Part shown: one piece after another, positions 1 through 7,471 of the stretch
Position numbering within the stretch: the stretch's first letter is position 1
How the letters are laid out: each line of letters opens with the position of its first letter
IMG/VR virus record: IMGVR_UViG_3300035681_000043
Location: 1 to 42,396 of that record
Source: a virus
DNA length: 42,396 nucleotides
Reading direction: 5' to 3' (one strand)
Notes under the pieces: model-generated
Databases searched by the model: none
Seen by the model: only the letters and a program-made list of their open reading frames with translations
Told to the model about the DNA's origin: nothing
Program-made: the position numbers and the translations under genes

Positions 1-1620
1 TTGAAACTTGACTTTAAGAACTTTTACTTTAACAGTTTTTTCTTCGTAGTTCCTATGTACAAGTAATCCATGATAAGAGGCATCATACCATTCGCCTCCG
101 CCTTTAATTGAATACATTGTTGGTTCTTCAATTTTACCATCTTTATCTTTATACATTTTTGTAGGATGCGCGACTATAAAAACTAATACATCAAACTTCT
201 TAGCAAATATTTCTATCTTAGATAGATATTCCATAGTATATTTGTTAACGTCTTCAGTGGCACAGTCTACATCTCTAACCTTATTGAATGGATCTATAAC
301 TAAGCATTTTATACCTTTTCTTTTTACAAGCTCACCTGCTTTTCTTAAAACAGATTCTAAAGTATATCTTTCCATATCAATGTGAAAGAAGCTTTGGTTG
401 CAGTGATCAGCTATTCTATTCCATTTTTCTGTACCTATATCTTCTTTGGAAGGCATTCCTTGCCACACTTTTCGCATAAGTTTGTGTGCATGCAAGTACG
501 TTGGTACATTTTCTGGAGAAGCAAACGCCGTTTTCCACCCATATTTTTCATTGTAACCAATAACCATCTGGTCGACAAAATCCGATTTACCTGAACTTGG
601 TACACCAGTAACAGTAATAAATTGACCAGTATAAGTTGAAAATATATCATCAAAGTTTTGAAGTCCAACTTGAAAACCAGGTTTGAAACCGTTATGCACG
701 AAATCAGTAATCTCCCCCTCAATATCTCTGAATGTTGTAACATTCTCCATTGGTACAGGCTTTGATCCACTGATACATTGTGATAATTTTTCTTTTCCAT
801 ATTTTAATAAGTATTCGTTAGCGTCTTTACAATCTCCAAATGTTGCGATATATACAAGTTCTGATCCTAGTCTTCTAATTAATTCTACTTGTAATGCTTG
901 TCCTGCTTCATCTGAATCAACAGCAATAATAATTCTATCTTTATCATCAAAATAATCTATACAATTATCTAAGTAATCAAGATTGTTATTATTTAATGTT
1001 GCTCCGTTTGGAACAGATATTACGTTTGTTATTCCTGCTTCATGTAATGCAAGAACATCCATCTCGCCTTCTACAATAACACAATATTCAAATCCTACAA
1101 TGCTATTAATGTTATAGAATATTTTTTCAGCACCCTTGTAAAGTTTAAAATGTTTTCTGCCATCTCTATATTTTATGTTAACAAGATCATCACCCATAAA
1201 ATAATTGAATTGAATAACATTCTCTTCCTTACTTGTTTGTGGCATAAACTCTTTGCCTTCAGATATTTTTAATTCTTGTAATGTGCTTGCGGATATACCA
1301 CGTTCTTCAAACCATTTCAACACTTTTTCACTATACGGATATTCTAAACCAGAATCAATTACCGCATCTCTTTCTGGTTTTGTATATACTTTTTCAGATT
1401 TACCTTTGCGTTGGTATGTGTGTAATTGAAATGATTTATTACAGTTGTGACAAGTACCAATACCTCTTTCCCAATCGTAAGATGCACATTTTGCTTTTTT
1501 ATGTTCACCTTTTCTATCAGCGGAACATAATGGGCATGTACCTTGTGTTTTCTCTTCTAATCCATATTGATTAAAAGTATCTATTTGGAAGCCATTTATT
1601 TCTGTTCTATTTACTTGCAT
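1..1620 (-). CDS. Primase-helicase (T7 gp4 / Twinkle type), 3' end outside window
   Basis: Replicative protein that makes RNA primers and unwinds DNA at the phage fork. It is read here from the ATG at 1618-1620 as 540 codons with no stop before the left edge, so the C-terminus is missing. In order: a zinc-ribbon primase domain (CPLC at about 29-32, CHNC at about 57-60), a Toprim domain (VEGEMD at about 183-188, VDSDEAG at about 234-240), then a RecA-like DnaB-type helicase with Walker A GVPSSGKS (339-346), Walker B CLVIDPFN (439-446) and FIVAHP (481-486). All expected catalytic residues are visible. It follows the SSB-like gene after a hairpin terminator, in a leader containing AGTAAC-type sequence like its neighbours. 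The assignment is firm; only the 3' end is unknown. Confidence 0.95.
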   Translation of the reverse strand, partial: MQVNRTEINGFQIDTFNQYGLEEKTQGTCPLCSADRKGEHKKAKCASYDWERGIGTCHNCNKSFQLHTYQRKGKSEKVYTKPERDAVIDSGLEYPYSEKVLKWFEERGISASTLQELKISEGKEFMPQTSKEENVIQFNYFMGDDLVNIKYRDGRKHFKLYKGAEKIFYNINSIVGFEYCVIVEGEMDVLALHEAGITNVISVPNGATLNNNNLDYLDNCIDYFDDKDRIIIAVDSDEAGQALQVELIRRLGSELVYIATFGDCKDANEYLLKYGKEKLSQCISGSKPVPMENVTTFRDIEGEITDFVHNGFKPGFQVGLQNFDDIFSTYTGQFITVTGVPSSGKSDFVDQMVIGYNEKYGWKTAFASPENVPTYLHAHKLMRKVWQGMPSKEDIGTEKWNRIADHCNQSFFHIDMERYTLESVLRKAGELVKRKGIKCLVIDPFNKVRDVDCATEDVNKYTMEYLSKIEIFAKKFDVLVFIVAHPTKMYKDKDGKIEEPTMYSIKGGGEWYDASYHGLLVHRNYEEKTVKVKVLKVKFQ

Positions 1621-1654
1621 ATAAGATGATTTAATTGTTACTAATTATAGATAG

Positions 1655-1676
1655 AAAAACCCCAATTAATGGGGTC
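1655..1676 (-). terminator. Rho-independent terminator after the SSB-like gene
   Basis: On the minus strand a GACCCC / GGGG(T) stem with a 7-base AT loop (ATTAATT) is followed by TTTTT. It sits between the stop of the SSB-like gene and the primase-helicase start, so it would end or attenuate the recombination operon transcript before the primase gene. The plus-strand side has a weaker T-run (CTTTCTT). Confidence 0.7.
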
Positions 1677-1743
1677 TTTCTTACTACAGTTTGTTATGCG
1701 TTCTATTGAAATTGGAAGTTAGTGCGCCTATACCTTATTATTG

Positions 1744-2064
1744 TTAGAATGGTAAATCATCCGCCTGTGGAGCAAACGATTGTGCTTGTTTCTGTGGTGG
1801 TGCTTGTCCATCTTGTCTAGGAGCTGCATCAACATTTGTTCCGTTTGTCCATACTACTTTTACATTACCAAGATAAACTTTTGCCGCTTTTGATTCGCGT
1901 TCCTCTTTTGATTGTTCTACCATTACAGGTCCTTGGTTTCCAAATTGATCAACTTCATCATTTAATGTAATTGTGATAGGAAGGTATTTTCCTTTAGCAC
2001 CGTTGATGATCTTGTGTTTTGGAATGTCGTTTAAATTGATTGAACATTTAATAATACTTGCCAT
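1744..2064 (-). CDS. Single-stranded DNA-binding protein (SSB-like)
   Basis: 106 aa. The N-terminal ~80 residues are beta-rich and compatible with an OB fold. The C-terminus is a Gln/Pro/Ala-rich linker ending in the acidic-hydrophobic tip ADDLPF, the hallmark SSB tail used to recruit partner proteins. It is short compared with bacterial SSB (~150-180 aa), as is common in phages. It lies directly between the primase-helicase and nuclease/annealing genes, the expected context for a protein coating single strands at forks and recombination intermediates. Family assignment rests mainly on the tail and context. Confidence 0.75.
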   Translation of the reverse strand: MASIIKCSINLNDIPKHKIINGAKGKYLPITITLNDEVDQFGNQGPVMVEQSKEERESKAAKVYLGNVKVVWTNGTNVDAAPRQDGQAPPQKQAQSFAPQADDLPF

Positions 2065-2093
2065 ATATAATTGTTTATTAGTTACTAATTTTT

Positions 2094-2414
2094 TTAAAGT
2101 GTTTCTGTTTGTTTTAAATATTTAATTGCTTTTCTAAGTAAATATATATCATCTTTTAATTTTCCAAGAGCTGTATTACAATTTGTACACAATATCCCTC
2201 TAACAATTCCTGTTTTATGACAGTGATCTATGTTTTTCGTTTTCATGTATATACCACATAAATCACAATATTCATTAGACAAGAGTTCAATAATTTTCTC
2301 TTTTGGAATTTTATATTTGCTAACTTTTACTCTAAGGCCATGGCAGCTTCTGCAGCAATGCCTTTTTTTAGCACCTTGCGTAAACTCTTTACCACAATCC
2401 TTACAAAGTTTCAT
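2094..2414 (-). CDS. Endonuclease VII-like HNH/His-Me nuclease
   Basis: 106 aa. An N-terminal Cys/His cluster (CKDCGKEF near residue 4, CCRSCH near 20) is followed by the recombination endonuclease VII signature: CDLCG, then DHCHKTG, VRGILC, and CNTALG. In that family (T4 gp49 type) the DHCH motif is catalytic and the four cysteines bind structural zinc; the enzyme resolves branched DNA before packaging. The start overlaps the end of the upstream RecE-like gene by 14 bases, implying coupled translation. A homing-type free-standing HNH nuclease is the alternative, but the location in a recombination operon favours a resolvase role. Confidence 0.8.
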   Translation of the reverse strand: MKLCKDCGKEFTQGAKKRHCCRSCHGLRVKVSKYKIPKEKIIELLSNEYCDLCGIYMKTKNIDHCHKTGIVRGILCTNCNTALGKLKDDIYLLRKAIKYLKQTETL

Positions 2415-3138
2415 TGATACAATAATTTTTTAAATCGAAATTTGCGTCTTTAAAGAATAGTCTATAAGCATCAATTGCTCTTTCAACTTTATCTTTACCC
2501 CGCTCTAAGAATTGTGGTGAGCAGTCATATATTCCAATCTTTCTTGTGGTTTTATCTACCGCGATGAATACCATATCCATATTAAAATATGTAGAATAAA
2601 TATATGCTTGACTGTCATAGTTATATTCTTTTGCAGAGTATCTGAACTTATCTATATCTGATGTTGTCTTTAAATCAACTATCAATGATTGTGTATTGTT
2701 CTTTATATCTGCCTTAAGCTTAAACCATTCGCCCATATTAACTAATCCAGGAACTTCATACTCAACATCGATATCTCTAATAAGATCTCTTGTTATATTG
2801 TTTTCCATAACAGCATCTCGTAATAAATTTAAAGAGTCTGCTTCATGCTGTAATAAACACATCTCTCCGTTTGATAATTCTTTGTATTTAGAAGTATTAC
2901 GTGTAGTTGTATCAATTATACGAATCCTATCTAATTTATCTGGTTCTAATATCAATGTGTGAAAATATGAACCTTTAATCAAATTAGGATTGCCTGTTAT
3001 TGGTTGCTTGAATGTTAATGGATCTTTTAATAAGGATCTGATGTCTGAGTTAGATAAGAATTTTTTACCCAGATCTCCATAATAGTCTTCATCATTCTCT
3101 AATCGTTTTAATATCTTTTTAATTTGTTCGTCATCCAT
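2401..3138 (-). CDS. RecE/exonuclease VIII-like PD-(D/E)XK nuclease
   Basis: 245 aa, probable double-strand-end resecting exonuclease paired with the adjacent ERF annealase. Visible features are GSYFHTLILEP (about 56-66, like the GxxxHxxxLEP of RecE C-terminal nucleases), the core KLKADI then IVDLKTT (D...D-x-K type, about 139-158), and YDSQAYIY (about 174-181), matching the QxxxY motif of the Cas4/RecE clan. The next gene upstream ends 2 bases before it. Exonuclease-annealase pairs are a well-known two-component recombination module. Confidence 0.78.
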   Translation of the reverse strand: MDDEQIKKILKRLENDEDYYGDLGKKFLSNSDIRSLLKDPLTFKQPITGNPNLIKGSYFHTLILEPDKLDRIRIIDTTTRNTSKYKELSNGEMCLLQHEADSLNLLRDAVMENNITRDLIRDIDVEYEVPGLVNMGEWFKLKADIKNNTQSLIVDLKTTSDIDKFRYSAKEYNYDSQAYIYSTYFNMDMVFIAVDKTTRKIGIYDCSPQFLERGKDKVERAIDAYRLFFKDANFDLKNYCINETL

Positions 3139-3139
3139 A

Positions 3140-3715
3140 TTACAATTGAGATAAGATTGTTGTTGCTTCTGTTGTTAAATCATATTTAGATTTGATTGTA
3201 TCAATTGAACCACCTCCCTTAACGAAGTCTTTTGCTTTTTCAAATGCTGGATCTTTAACATCTAATTTTGTTTTTGCAACAGGTTTTGCATCTTTACCGT
3301 GTGTATTAGTTGCATCAGCATCTTGTGTATCATCAATCAAAAGTAAATTACCTAATGCATATTTCTTACCATAGGATGATGCTGAGCCAAATGCTTGTGG
3401 TGTTTGCATACCTTTTTGAACTAAGTCAACGCCAACTACCGCTGTAGCTTCAATGGATTCAGTACCGTTAATATCGTAAATTGCAGCACTTGATAACATA
3501 ATTGGCAATGAACCATTATAAGTTACATGTTCCTTAATTACAAAATAAACACCATACTTTTCATTAAAGGGTTTTAATGCTTCCAGTATGTCTTCTGCAG
3601 ATCTAAAATTGTATTTCCCAAAACTGTTGAACTTAGACTTAGCCGCTTTAAATTCTACTTGAATTCTGGATAATTTTTTATGCAAAGACATTACTTCTTC
3701 TTTTTTTTCTGCCAT
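3140..3715 (-). CDS. erf: ERF-family single-strand annealing protein
   Basis: 191 aa, close to the normal length of the family. The conserved ERF core is visible: FGKYNFRSAEDI (about 32-43), TAVVGVDL, then QAFGSASSYGKKYAL (about 106-120) and LLIDDTQDADA (about 124-134). ERF proteins anneal complementary single strands coated by SSB and promote circularisation or recombination of phage DNA. The C-terminus (from ~140) is a linker plus a short helical tail. It is the first gene of the leftward nuclease-SSB operon; its start is preceded by an AT-rich leader ending in TATATATG and by a divergent version of the repeated phage promoter. Confidence 0.88.
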   Translation of the reverse strand: MAEKKEEVMSLHKKLSRIQVEFKAAKSKFNSFGKYNFRSAEDILEALKPFNEKYGVYFVIKEHVTYNGSLPIMLSSAAIYDINGTESIEATAVVGVDLVQKGMQTPQAFGSASSYGKKYALGNLLLIDDTQDADATNTHGKDAKPVAKTKLDVKDPAFEKAKDFVKGGGSIDTIKSKYDLTTEATTILSQL

Positions 3716-3790
3716 ATATATTTGATTTAATTAGTTACTATTTATATTAATATAATCACATGTTTTGTCCCATATTTAGTATATTTTTGG
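3716..3790 (-). promoter_or_regulatory. Possible divergent promoter of the ERF operon
   Basis: On the minus strand the only sizeable gap of this operon carries AAATATGGG, then TGATTATAT, then a leader with AGTAACTAATTAAA before the ERF ATG. This resembles the repeated promoter of the 8-16 kb region (AATACG, TGATAATAT, TGTAACTAAAA) but has mismatches and a spacer about 2 bases longer. It may be an earlier or weaker class. Low confidence. Confidence 0.35.
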
Positions 3791-3809
3791 GACGAATTTT
3801 AGCTATAAC

Positions 3810-4574
3810 CTAAAGAAAATCAAGCACTTGAGAAGAATCGGTATTAGCTATTAATTTTACGATCGCTTGCTTCTTTATCTCAGAAATTCTTACATAAGCA
3901 CTAGCTCCTTCAATACCTAAATAGTCTGCAATTTGATTCGCTGAATGCTTATCACAATCTAATCCATAACTAAGACGTAATACATCTGCTTCAGTTGTGG
4001 TTAAATGCTTTTTAAATAGGTCAGTCAAATATGTGTTCATCATTCCTATGTTGTAAACTTCAGCTCGATCTGGAATTTGGTATAGCATATTATCTTCATC
4101 ATCATCGTTGATTTGTTCGTCAATACTTAAGAATATAGAATTAAAAAACATGGCAACCATTTTGTGATCTTGACCATTGTCCTTTCTTATTTCATTAAGC
4201 TTATGCTCTGGAAGTTTAATAGCGCCTCTATTGATATCTATAGCTCGTCTGATTGAGCCTTTGATTCTTTTTGATAGAAACGACTTAATTGTTTTTTCTT
4301 TGTCATTAGAAGTGCCTATTGTGTTCCATTCTATTTTATCAACAGCTAAGATCAATCCAATTGATCCGTATTGAATAAGATCTGTAATATCTAATACGCC
4401 ACTAGCCTGGGTTGTTGTTGAAAACTTCTTTGCGATATTCTCTACAAGTGGTAGGAATCTGGCAATAAGATTATCTCTTGAATATAAATTAAATGCATCT
4501 GATACATTGTTTTTGTTAACACGCATTATATCCTCTTTGTATCTAATGTAATTTTGTATGTTGTAACTTTTCAT
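3810..4574 (-). CDS. Phage sigma-70-like RNA polymerase sigma factor
   Basis: 254 aa. A region-2-like segment (about 35-113) contains LIARFLPLVENIAKKF, DITDLIQYGSIGLILAVDK (the core-binding/-10 helix, typical spacing) and FLSKRIKGSIRRAI. After an acidic linker (DEQINDDDEDN, about 152-162), a region-4 helix-turn-helix is visible at about 191-241: LTTTEADVLRLSYGL, SANQIADYLGI, YVRISEIKKQAIVKL. Group 3-like sigma factors of this layout redirect host RNA polymerase. An internal Met at residue 17 (MRVNKNN) is an alternative start. It ends the 5407-to-3810 operon. It is the obvious candidate for recognising the repeated TACAG/AATACG/TAATAT promoters; that link is inference. Confidence 0.85.
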   Translation of the reverse strand: MKSYNIQNYIRYKEDIMRVNKNNVSDAFNLYSRDNLIARFLPLVENIAKKFSTTTQASGVLDITDLIQYGSIGLILAVDKIEWNTIGTSNDKEKTIKSFLSKRIKGSIRRAIDINRGAIKLPEHKLNEIRKDNGQDHKMVAMFFNSIFLSIDEQINDDDEDNMLYQIPDRAEVYNIGMMNTYLTDLFKKHLTTTEADVLRLSYGLDCDKHSANQIADYLGIEGASAYVRISEIKKQAIVKLIANTDSSQVLDFL

Positions 4575-4577
4575 ATA

Positions 4578-4787
4578 TTATTTTGTTTTTAAATTTATAT
4601 AACCATCAAAATCTAATATTTTTAAATCCTCTCTATCACATCTAATCGCAAATTCTGCATATTCTTGTGATTGTTGTTTTTCCATTTCTTTGGCTTGTTT
4701 AAAATATTCTCTCTTGTCAATATCATATAAAGCGCTTCTTGGAATCATTCTTTCCAATCTTTCGTATAACCATTCTACTGCTGTCAT
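4578..4787 (-). CDS. Small phage protein of unknown function
   Basis: 69 aa, starting MTAVEWLYERLERM, followed by a charged helical segment (KQAKEMEKQQSQEYAEF) and ending in a mixed strand region. This short protein type is frequent in Bacteroidota phages, but no function is known to me. It overlaps the upstream HTH gene by 4 bases (ATGA) and ends 3 bases before the sigma factor start, so it is translationally coupled to both. No catalytic motif or membrane segment is seen. Confidence 0.75.
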   Translation of the reverse strand: MTAVEWLYERLERMIPRSALYDIDKREYFKQAKEMEKQQSQEYAEFAIRCDREDLKILDFDGYINLKTK

Positions 4788-5407
4788 AATGATTGATTTA
4801 GTAATTCTTTTTCTTTTTTAAGTTCGTTACTCATATTACGATGGATTGTTCTGCTCGTGCAACCAAAATGTTCTGCTATTTTTTTAATAGTGATTTTATA
4901 ACCAAGATCGTGCATGTATAGCATAATGTCATAAATATCGGATTCAGATACTTTTTTAGTTCTACCAATCATCTTTCCAACGATGCTTAGCTTCTCGTTT
5001 AATGTTAAACCACTGTTGTCTTTAAAAATAATCTTACGAGTTTTATTATGGGGCGGTTCCTCTAAATCTTTTAAAGATACATCGTACATCATGCTTTGTA
5101 ATAATTGTTCACTAACATTAAAAGTTATGAATCCATTTTTTTTGTCGCATACATGTCTAACAATACCTTCAAAAGCATTTTGATCTAATCCAGCATTCAA
5201 ATACCATAATACATATAGATGCCATCTTAATGATTTGTATGTGGTTATTTTTGCATTGCTTCTGAATAGTTCATAACATTCAGTTGTGCCTTTATCATAA
5301 TAAGTACCCCATTCAAATTCTTCAGTAGGTTTATCGTTTATTGGTCCTCGTCTATATATCACTCTTTTTTTATTTAAGTATTCTAAATTTCTTTCCATGT
5401 GTGACAT
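4784..5407 (-). CDS. Helix-turn-helix DNA-binding protein
   Basis: 207 aa. The C-terminal 45 residues form a clear HTH: ITIKKIAEHFGCTSRTIHRN (about 172-191), with KIAEHFG as the first helix and SRTIHRNM as recognition helix, followed by a basic Lys/Glu helix. A second basic segment (SIVGKMIGRTKKVSESDIYD) precedes it. The N-terminal ~130 residues are unassigned. A 45-base inverted repeat (5401-5445) covers its first start codon; a second in-frame ATG (5396-5398) lies just downstream, so autoregulation at that site is plausible. It could be a transcription regulator or a replication-initiation protein. It heads an operon with the sigma factor. Confidence 0.7.
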   Translation of the reverse strand: MSHMERNLEYLNKKRVIYRRGPINDKPTEEFEWGTYYDKGTTECYELFRSNAKITTYKSLRWHLYVLWYLNAGLDQNAFEGIVRHVCDKKNGFITFNVSEQLLQSMMYDVSLKDLEEPPHNKTRKIIFKDNSGLTLNEKLSIVGKMIGRTKKVSESDIYDIMLYMHDLGYKITIKKIAEHFGCTSRTIHRNMSNELKKEKELLNQSL

Positions 5408-5445
5408 TAGCTTATTATTTTAATAACTTAATTAGCTGACGTCAC
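5401..5445. promoter_or_regulatory. Inverted repeat copy 1 (operator-like)
   Basis: GTGACATTAGCT at 5401-5412 and AGCTGACGTCAC at 5434-5445 are imperfect inverted repeats around an A/T-only centre. The same architecture recurs at 13829-13876 and 16092-16140. It overlaps the first ATG of the HTH-protein gene. Function is unknown; an operator or initiator-binding site is likely. Confidence 0.6.
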
Positions 5446-5455
5446 TATTTTTAAA

Positions 5456-5716
5456 TCAGCCAGTAATTTTTTTTAATTTATCCTCTAATATATTTATTGT
5501 TTTTTTTATTTCACCTGCTAATATATAATCCTCTGTTTCAACATACTGTTTAAGTAACATTTCAGCAACAGCTAATTGTGTTACAATATATGTTGGATCA
5601 TCAGCATCCGTTTCAACTGGTACATTCATATTAAATTCTTTTTCCCATTCCTCTTGCTTCTTTAATATTTTTTGAAAAACTAATTCAGCAATTCTTTCTA
5701 CTTGATCATCTGTCAT
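5456..5716 (-). CDS. Small acidic protein, probable coiled coil
   Basis: 86 aa, not recognised. The N-terminus (MTDDQVERIAELVFQKILKK) and C-terminus (EDYILAGEIKKTINILEDKL) are heptad-like helices, with an Asp-rich turn (ETDADDPTY) between. It ends 10 bases before inverted repeat copy 1 and is separated by 2 bases from the upstream gene, so it is in the same leftward run. No enzyme motif is seen; an oligomeric adaptor or anti-factor is possible but unsupported. Confidence 0.7.
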   Translation of the reverse strand: MTDDQVERIAELVFQKILKKQEEWEKEFNMNVPVETDADDPTYIVTQLAVAEMLLKQYVETEDYILAGEIKKTINILEDKLKKITG

Positions 5717-5718
5717 AT

Positions 5719-5934
5719 CTATTGGTTTGTTTGGTTGTTAACAATATCATTTAATGTTTCCCATATTGATTGGGCATTTTCACCCCAATACATATCGCAA
5801 GTGAATTCATTATTTTTAACTACACCTGGTGTATTCCAAAAATAACTTTGTATTGCAGAAGTGGGAGCTGTATATCGGTGGCATTGATCTTTAACTGGAC
5901 ATTCAAATCCAGAACACTTTGTTATATCTGCCAT
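5719..5934 (-). CDS. Small Cys-containing protein of unknown function
   Basis: 71 aa beginning MADITKCSGFECPVKDQCHRY, with three closely spaced cysteines and a histidine (C7, C12, C17, H19) plus a later FTCDMYWGE. This Cys pattern recurs in small phage proteins and suggests a metal-binding knuckle, though a fourth ligand is uncertain. It ends 2 bases before the next gene. No function is known. Confidence 0.7.
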   Translation of the reverse strand: MADITKCSGFECPVKDQCHRYTAPTSAIQSYFWNTPGVVKNNEFTCDMYWGENAQSIWETLNDIVNNQTNQ

Positions 5935-5935
5935 A

Positions 5936-6112
5936 TTATTCTTCTTTTAATTGTTCTGCTAATTCTATTATATGTGACTCTATAGTATTAATATGCCATC
6001 CAGAAGCAATTAACATGCCTTTAAACGAATCAAATATTTGTTCTAAGCTTACATCCATATTATGGAATTCAGTTGTAAATGTCTCGTGTTTGTTTTCAAT
6101 TTTTATTATCAT
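5936..6112 (-). CDS. Small hypothetical protein (58 aa)
   Basis: Reading the minus strand from the ATG at 6110-6112 gives a 58-residue protein: start MIIKIENKHETF, core DVSLEQIFDSFKGMLIASGW, then IESHIIELAEQLKEE. The core is an amphipathic helix pair of the kind seen in many small Bacteroidota phage proteins. It overlaps the lysin gene end by 4 bases and reaches to within 2 bases of the next gene's start, which makes it very likely real despite its size. Confidence 0.7.
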   Translation of the reverse strand: MIIKIENKHETFTTEFHNMDVSLEQIFDSFKGMLIASGWHINTIESHIIELAEQLKEE

Positions 6113-6639
6113 AGTTTATTTGTTTTGATTATGTTTTTTAATAATTTACTATAGCCATCGCCTTCAGCATATACTTGATCAAGATATGAAAAGTATTCTG
6201 CTCTTGTTAGTTTAGATAGATATCTAGCTTCATATAAAGCTCTATCAGTTACGCAATATCTCCAGTTATCATAATATGCATGGTTTAAATTGGATCCATT
6301 AGCGGTTGTTATTCTAACCATTGCTTCACGCATACCAAACATATTATTGTTTTGCTTAAATACAGGAGCTTTAAAATGATTGCTCTCTGCTATAGCTTGT
6401 GCTTTAACAATGTCTGGGTATTTAAAAGAATACTTATCTATTTCTAAAAACAGTTTCTCTTTAGAGAATGAATCATCTGTCCTAAGCCGTACTTCTTTTT
6501 CAGCATGTATTATAACTACCTCTTTCCATATATAAGAACTCAATATAAAAACCATTATAAATCCTAAAATTATGATTGCAATGTATTTTTTTATATTCAC
6601 TTTCTCAAAGGCTAACTTCTCTGAATTAAATTTATACAT
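6109..6639 (-). CDS. Membrane-anchored glucosaminidase-like peptidoglycan hydrolase
   Basis: 176 aa. Residues ~17-42 form one hydrophobic segment (KYIAIIILGFIMVFILSSYIW), a signal anchor with the rest outside. The remainder resembles the FlgJ/LytG-type glucosaminidase fold: IVKAQAIAESNHFKAP (with the catalytic-type Glu of the A-x-E-S motif, ~82-88), NNNMFGMREA, YDNWRYCVTDRALYEARYL and YAEGDGYSKLLKNII. Such enzymes cut the glycan strand of peptidoglycan. A signal-anchor endolysin or a protein remodelling the wall early in infection are both possible. It is far from the M15 lysis cassette of the right arm. Confidence 0.75.
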   Translation of the reverse strand: MYKFNSEKLAFEKVNIKKYIAIIILGFIMVFILSSYIWKEVVIIHAEKEVRLRTDDSFSKEKLFLEIDKYSFKYPDIVKAQAIAESNHFKAPVFKQNNNMFGMREAMVRITTANGSNLNHAYYDNWRYCVTDRALYEARYLSKLTRAEYFSYLDQVYAEGDGYSKLLKNIIKTNKL

Positions 6640-6642
6640 ATC

Positions 6643-6729
6643 TTATTTCTTTTTAAATTGTTCAATAATAACAAATCTTATAAATAATCCTGCAATTATT
6701 CCAAATAATGCGAATATTACTTCTCTCAT
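6643..6729 (-). CDS. 28-aa single-pass membrane peptide
   Basis: The minus strand from ATG at 6727-6729 encodes MREVIFALFGIIAGLFIRF followed by VIIEQFKKK: one transmembrane helix with a basic tail. It lies between the 124-aa gene and the glucosaminidase gene, filling an otherwise empty gap in the operon, so it could be a small lysis or membrane-modulating peptide. Its last codons repeat the end of the upstream gene (EQFKKK), see the direct repeat. Confidence 0.5.
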   Translation of the reverse strand: MREVIFALFGIIAGLFIRFVIIEQFKKK

Positions 6730-6753
6730 ATTATTTCTTTTTAAATTGTTCAA
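6643..6753. repeat. 23-base direct repeat at the ends of two adjacent genes
   Basis: The plus-strand sequence TTATTTCTTTTTAAATTGTT (then CAA) occurs at 6643-6665 and again at 6731-6753. Each copy encodes EQFKKK-stop on the minus strand, once for the 28-aa peptide and once for the 124-aa protein. It looks like a local duplication or a recombination scar. Confidence 0.75.
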
Positions 6754-7105
6754 ACCATTCTTCCACTTCTTCTTTATCTGTATCACTATTACAAGATAGC
6801 TCAAACAAAATTTCTAACACTTCTTCCTCACTATACAATTTCTTGTCTTGTTCTTCTTTTGGAATGATGATTTTGTAACCATTGTTAAAACTCTCAATCC
6901 CAACACCTTTTACAATTTGTACACCATCTTTAATTAAGTCTTGGTCTGTTGTTAGAATGATTTTTTTTGGATTAGCAAATTGAACGTGAGATAATTTATA
7001 ACTTCTTTTTAATGAATTATTATCATCAGTAAACCAATCTCCTTCTTTAATTTCTGAATCATCAGTAATGTAGGTGTGTTGATTTATTTTATGTATGTTT
7101 TTCAT
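6731..7105 (-). CDS. Conserved-type phage protein of unknown function
   Basis: 124 aa. Beta-rich N-terminal half (HTYITDDSEIKEGDWF, HVQFANPKKIILTTDQDL, DGVQIVKGVG) and an acidic helical C-terminus (LYSEEEVLEILFEL, EEVEEWFEQFKKK). The phrase KIILTTDQDLIKDGVQ is typical of a small-protein family seen in phages of Bacteroidota; no function is known to me. Its start is coupled to the upstream 37-aa zinc-ribbon ORF by an ATGA overlap. Confidence 0.7.
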   Translation of the reverse strand: MKNIHKINQHTYITDDSEIKEGDWFTDDNNSLKRSYKLSHVQFANPKKIILTTDQDLIKDGVQIVKGVGIESFNNGYKIIIPKEEQDKKLYSEEEVLEILFELSCNSDTDKEEVEEWFEQFKKK

Positions 7106-7215
7106 ATTTTATTAATTTTTAGGTGACAATCTTTGCATCTGTAATACTTTTTTTTGTAGTTGTAAGTCCATCGATGTGAACAAAATAACTGTTTAAAAAA
7201 GATTATAATCCTCAT
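7102..7215 (-). CDS. 37-aa zinc-ribbon-like peptide
   Basis: ATG at 7213-7215, out of frame with the end of the upstream gene, gives MRIIIFFKQLFCSHRW, then YNYKKKYYRCKDCHLKINKI. Ligands C12, H14, C27, C30 and H31 fit a small CxH...CxxC(H) zinc ribbon. Its TGA overlaps the next ATG (ATGA), as in other junctions of this operon, which supports it as a real gene. Small zinc ribbons of this kind are common in phages; the target is unknown. Confidence 0.6.
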   Translation of the reverse strand: MRIIIFFKQLFCSHRWTYNYKKKYYRCKDCHLKINKI

Positions 7216-7471
7216 ATTTCTTTTCTTTTTTAAATATTTCTAATAGTTCATCCATATTATTATTTAGATACATATCGTAATCAATAGTGTCTATCTCACT
7301 AGATCTTAGTTCATCAACCCATTTAGCGAACTCAATAGCAAATTTGACAAAATCTTCTTTACACTTATCGCAAAACAATTCTTCAGTCTTTGGACCTGTA
7401 GATATTATAGTTCTACATCCGTTACAAAGCATTGCTCCTCTTCCGTTGTTAAACTTGTGTATTGGTTTCAT
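7193..7471 (-). CDS. Zinc-ribbon protein of unknown function
   Basis: 92 aa. The N-terminus MKPIHKFNNGRGAMLCNGC followed by FCDKCKEDF shows a two-CxxC zinc ribbon (C16/C19 and C34/C37). The C-terminal half is acidic and helical. The HKFNNGRGAxLC opening is a recurring phage small-protein signature in my experience. It overlaps the upstream gene by 23 bases and the 37-aa ribbon gene downstream by the same number, so it is tightly packed. A nucleic acid or host-protein binding role is only a guess. Confidence 0.75.
   Translation of the reverse strand: MKPIHKFNNGRGAMLCNGCRTIISTGPKTEELFCDKCKEDFVKFAIEFAKWVDELRSSEIDTIDYDMYLNNNMDELLEIFKKEKKYEDYNLF

Noticed and set aside
3716-3790. Thirteenth exact copy of the repeated promoter
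   Set aside because: Boxes are related but mismatched and the spacer is longer, so it was listed only as a possible divergent promoter, not counted in the family.
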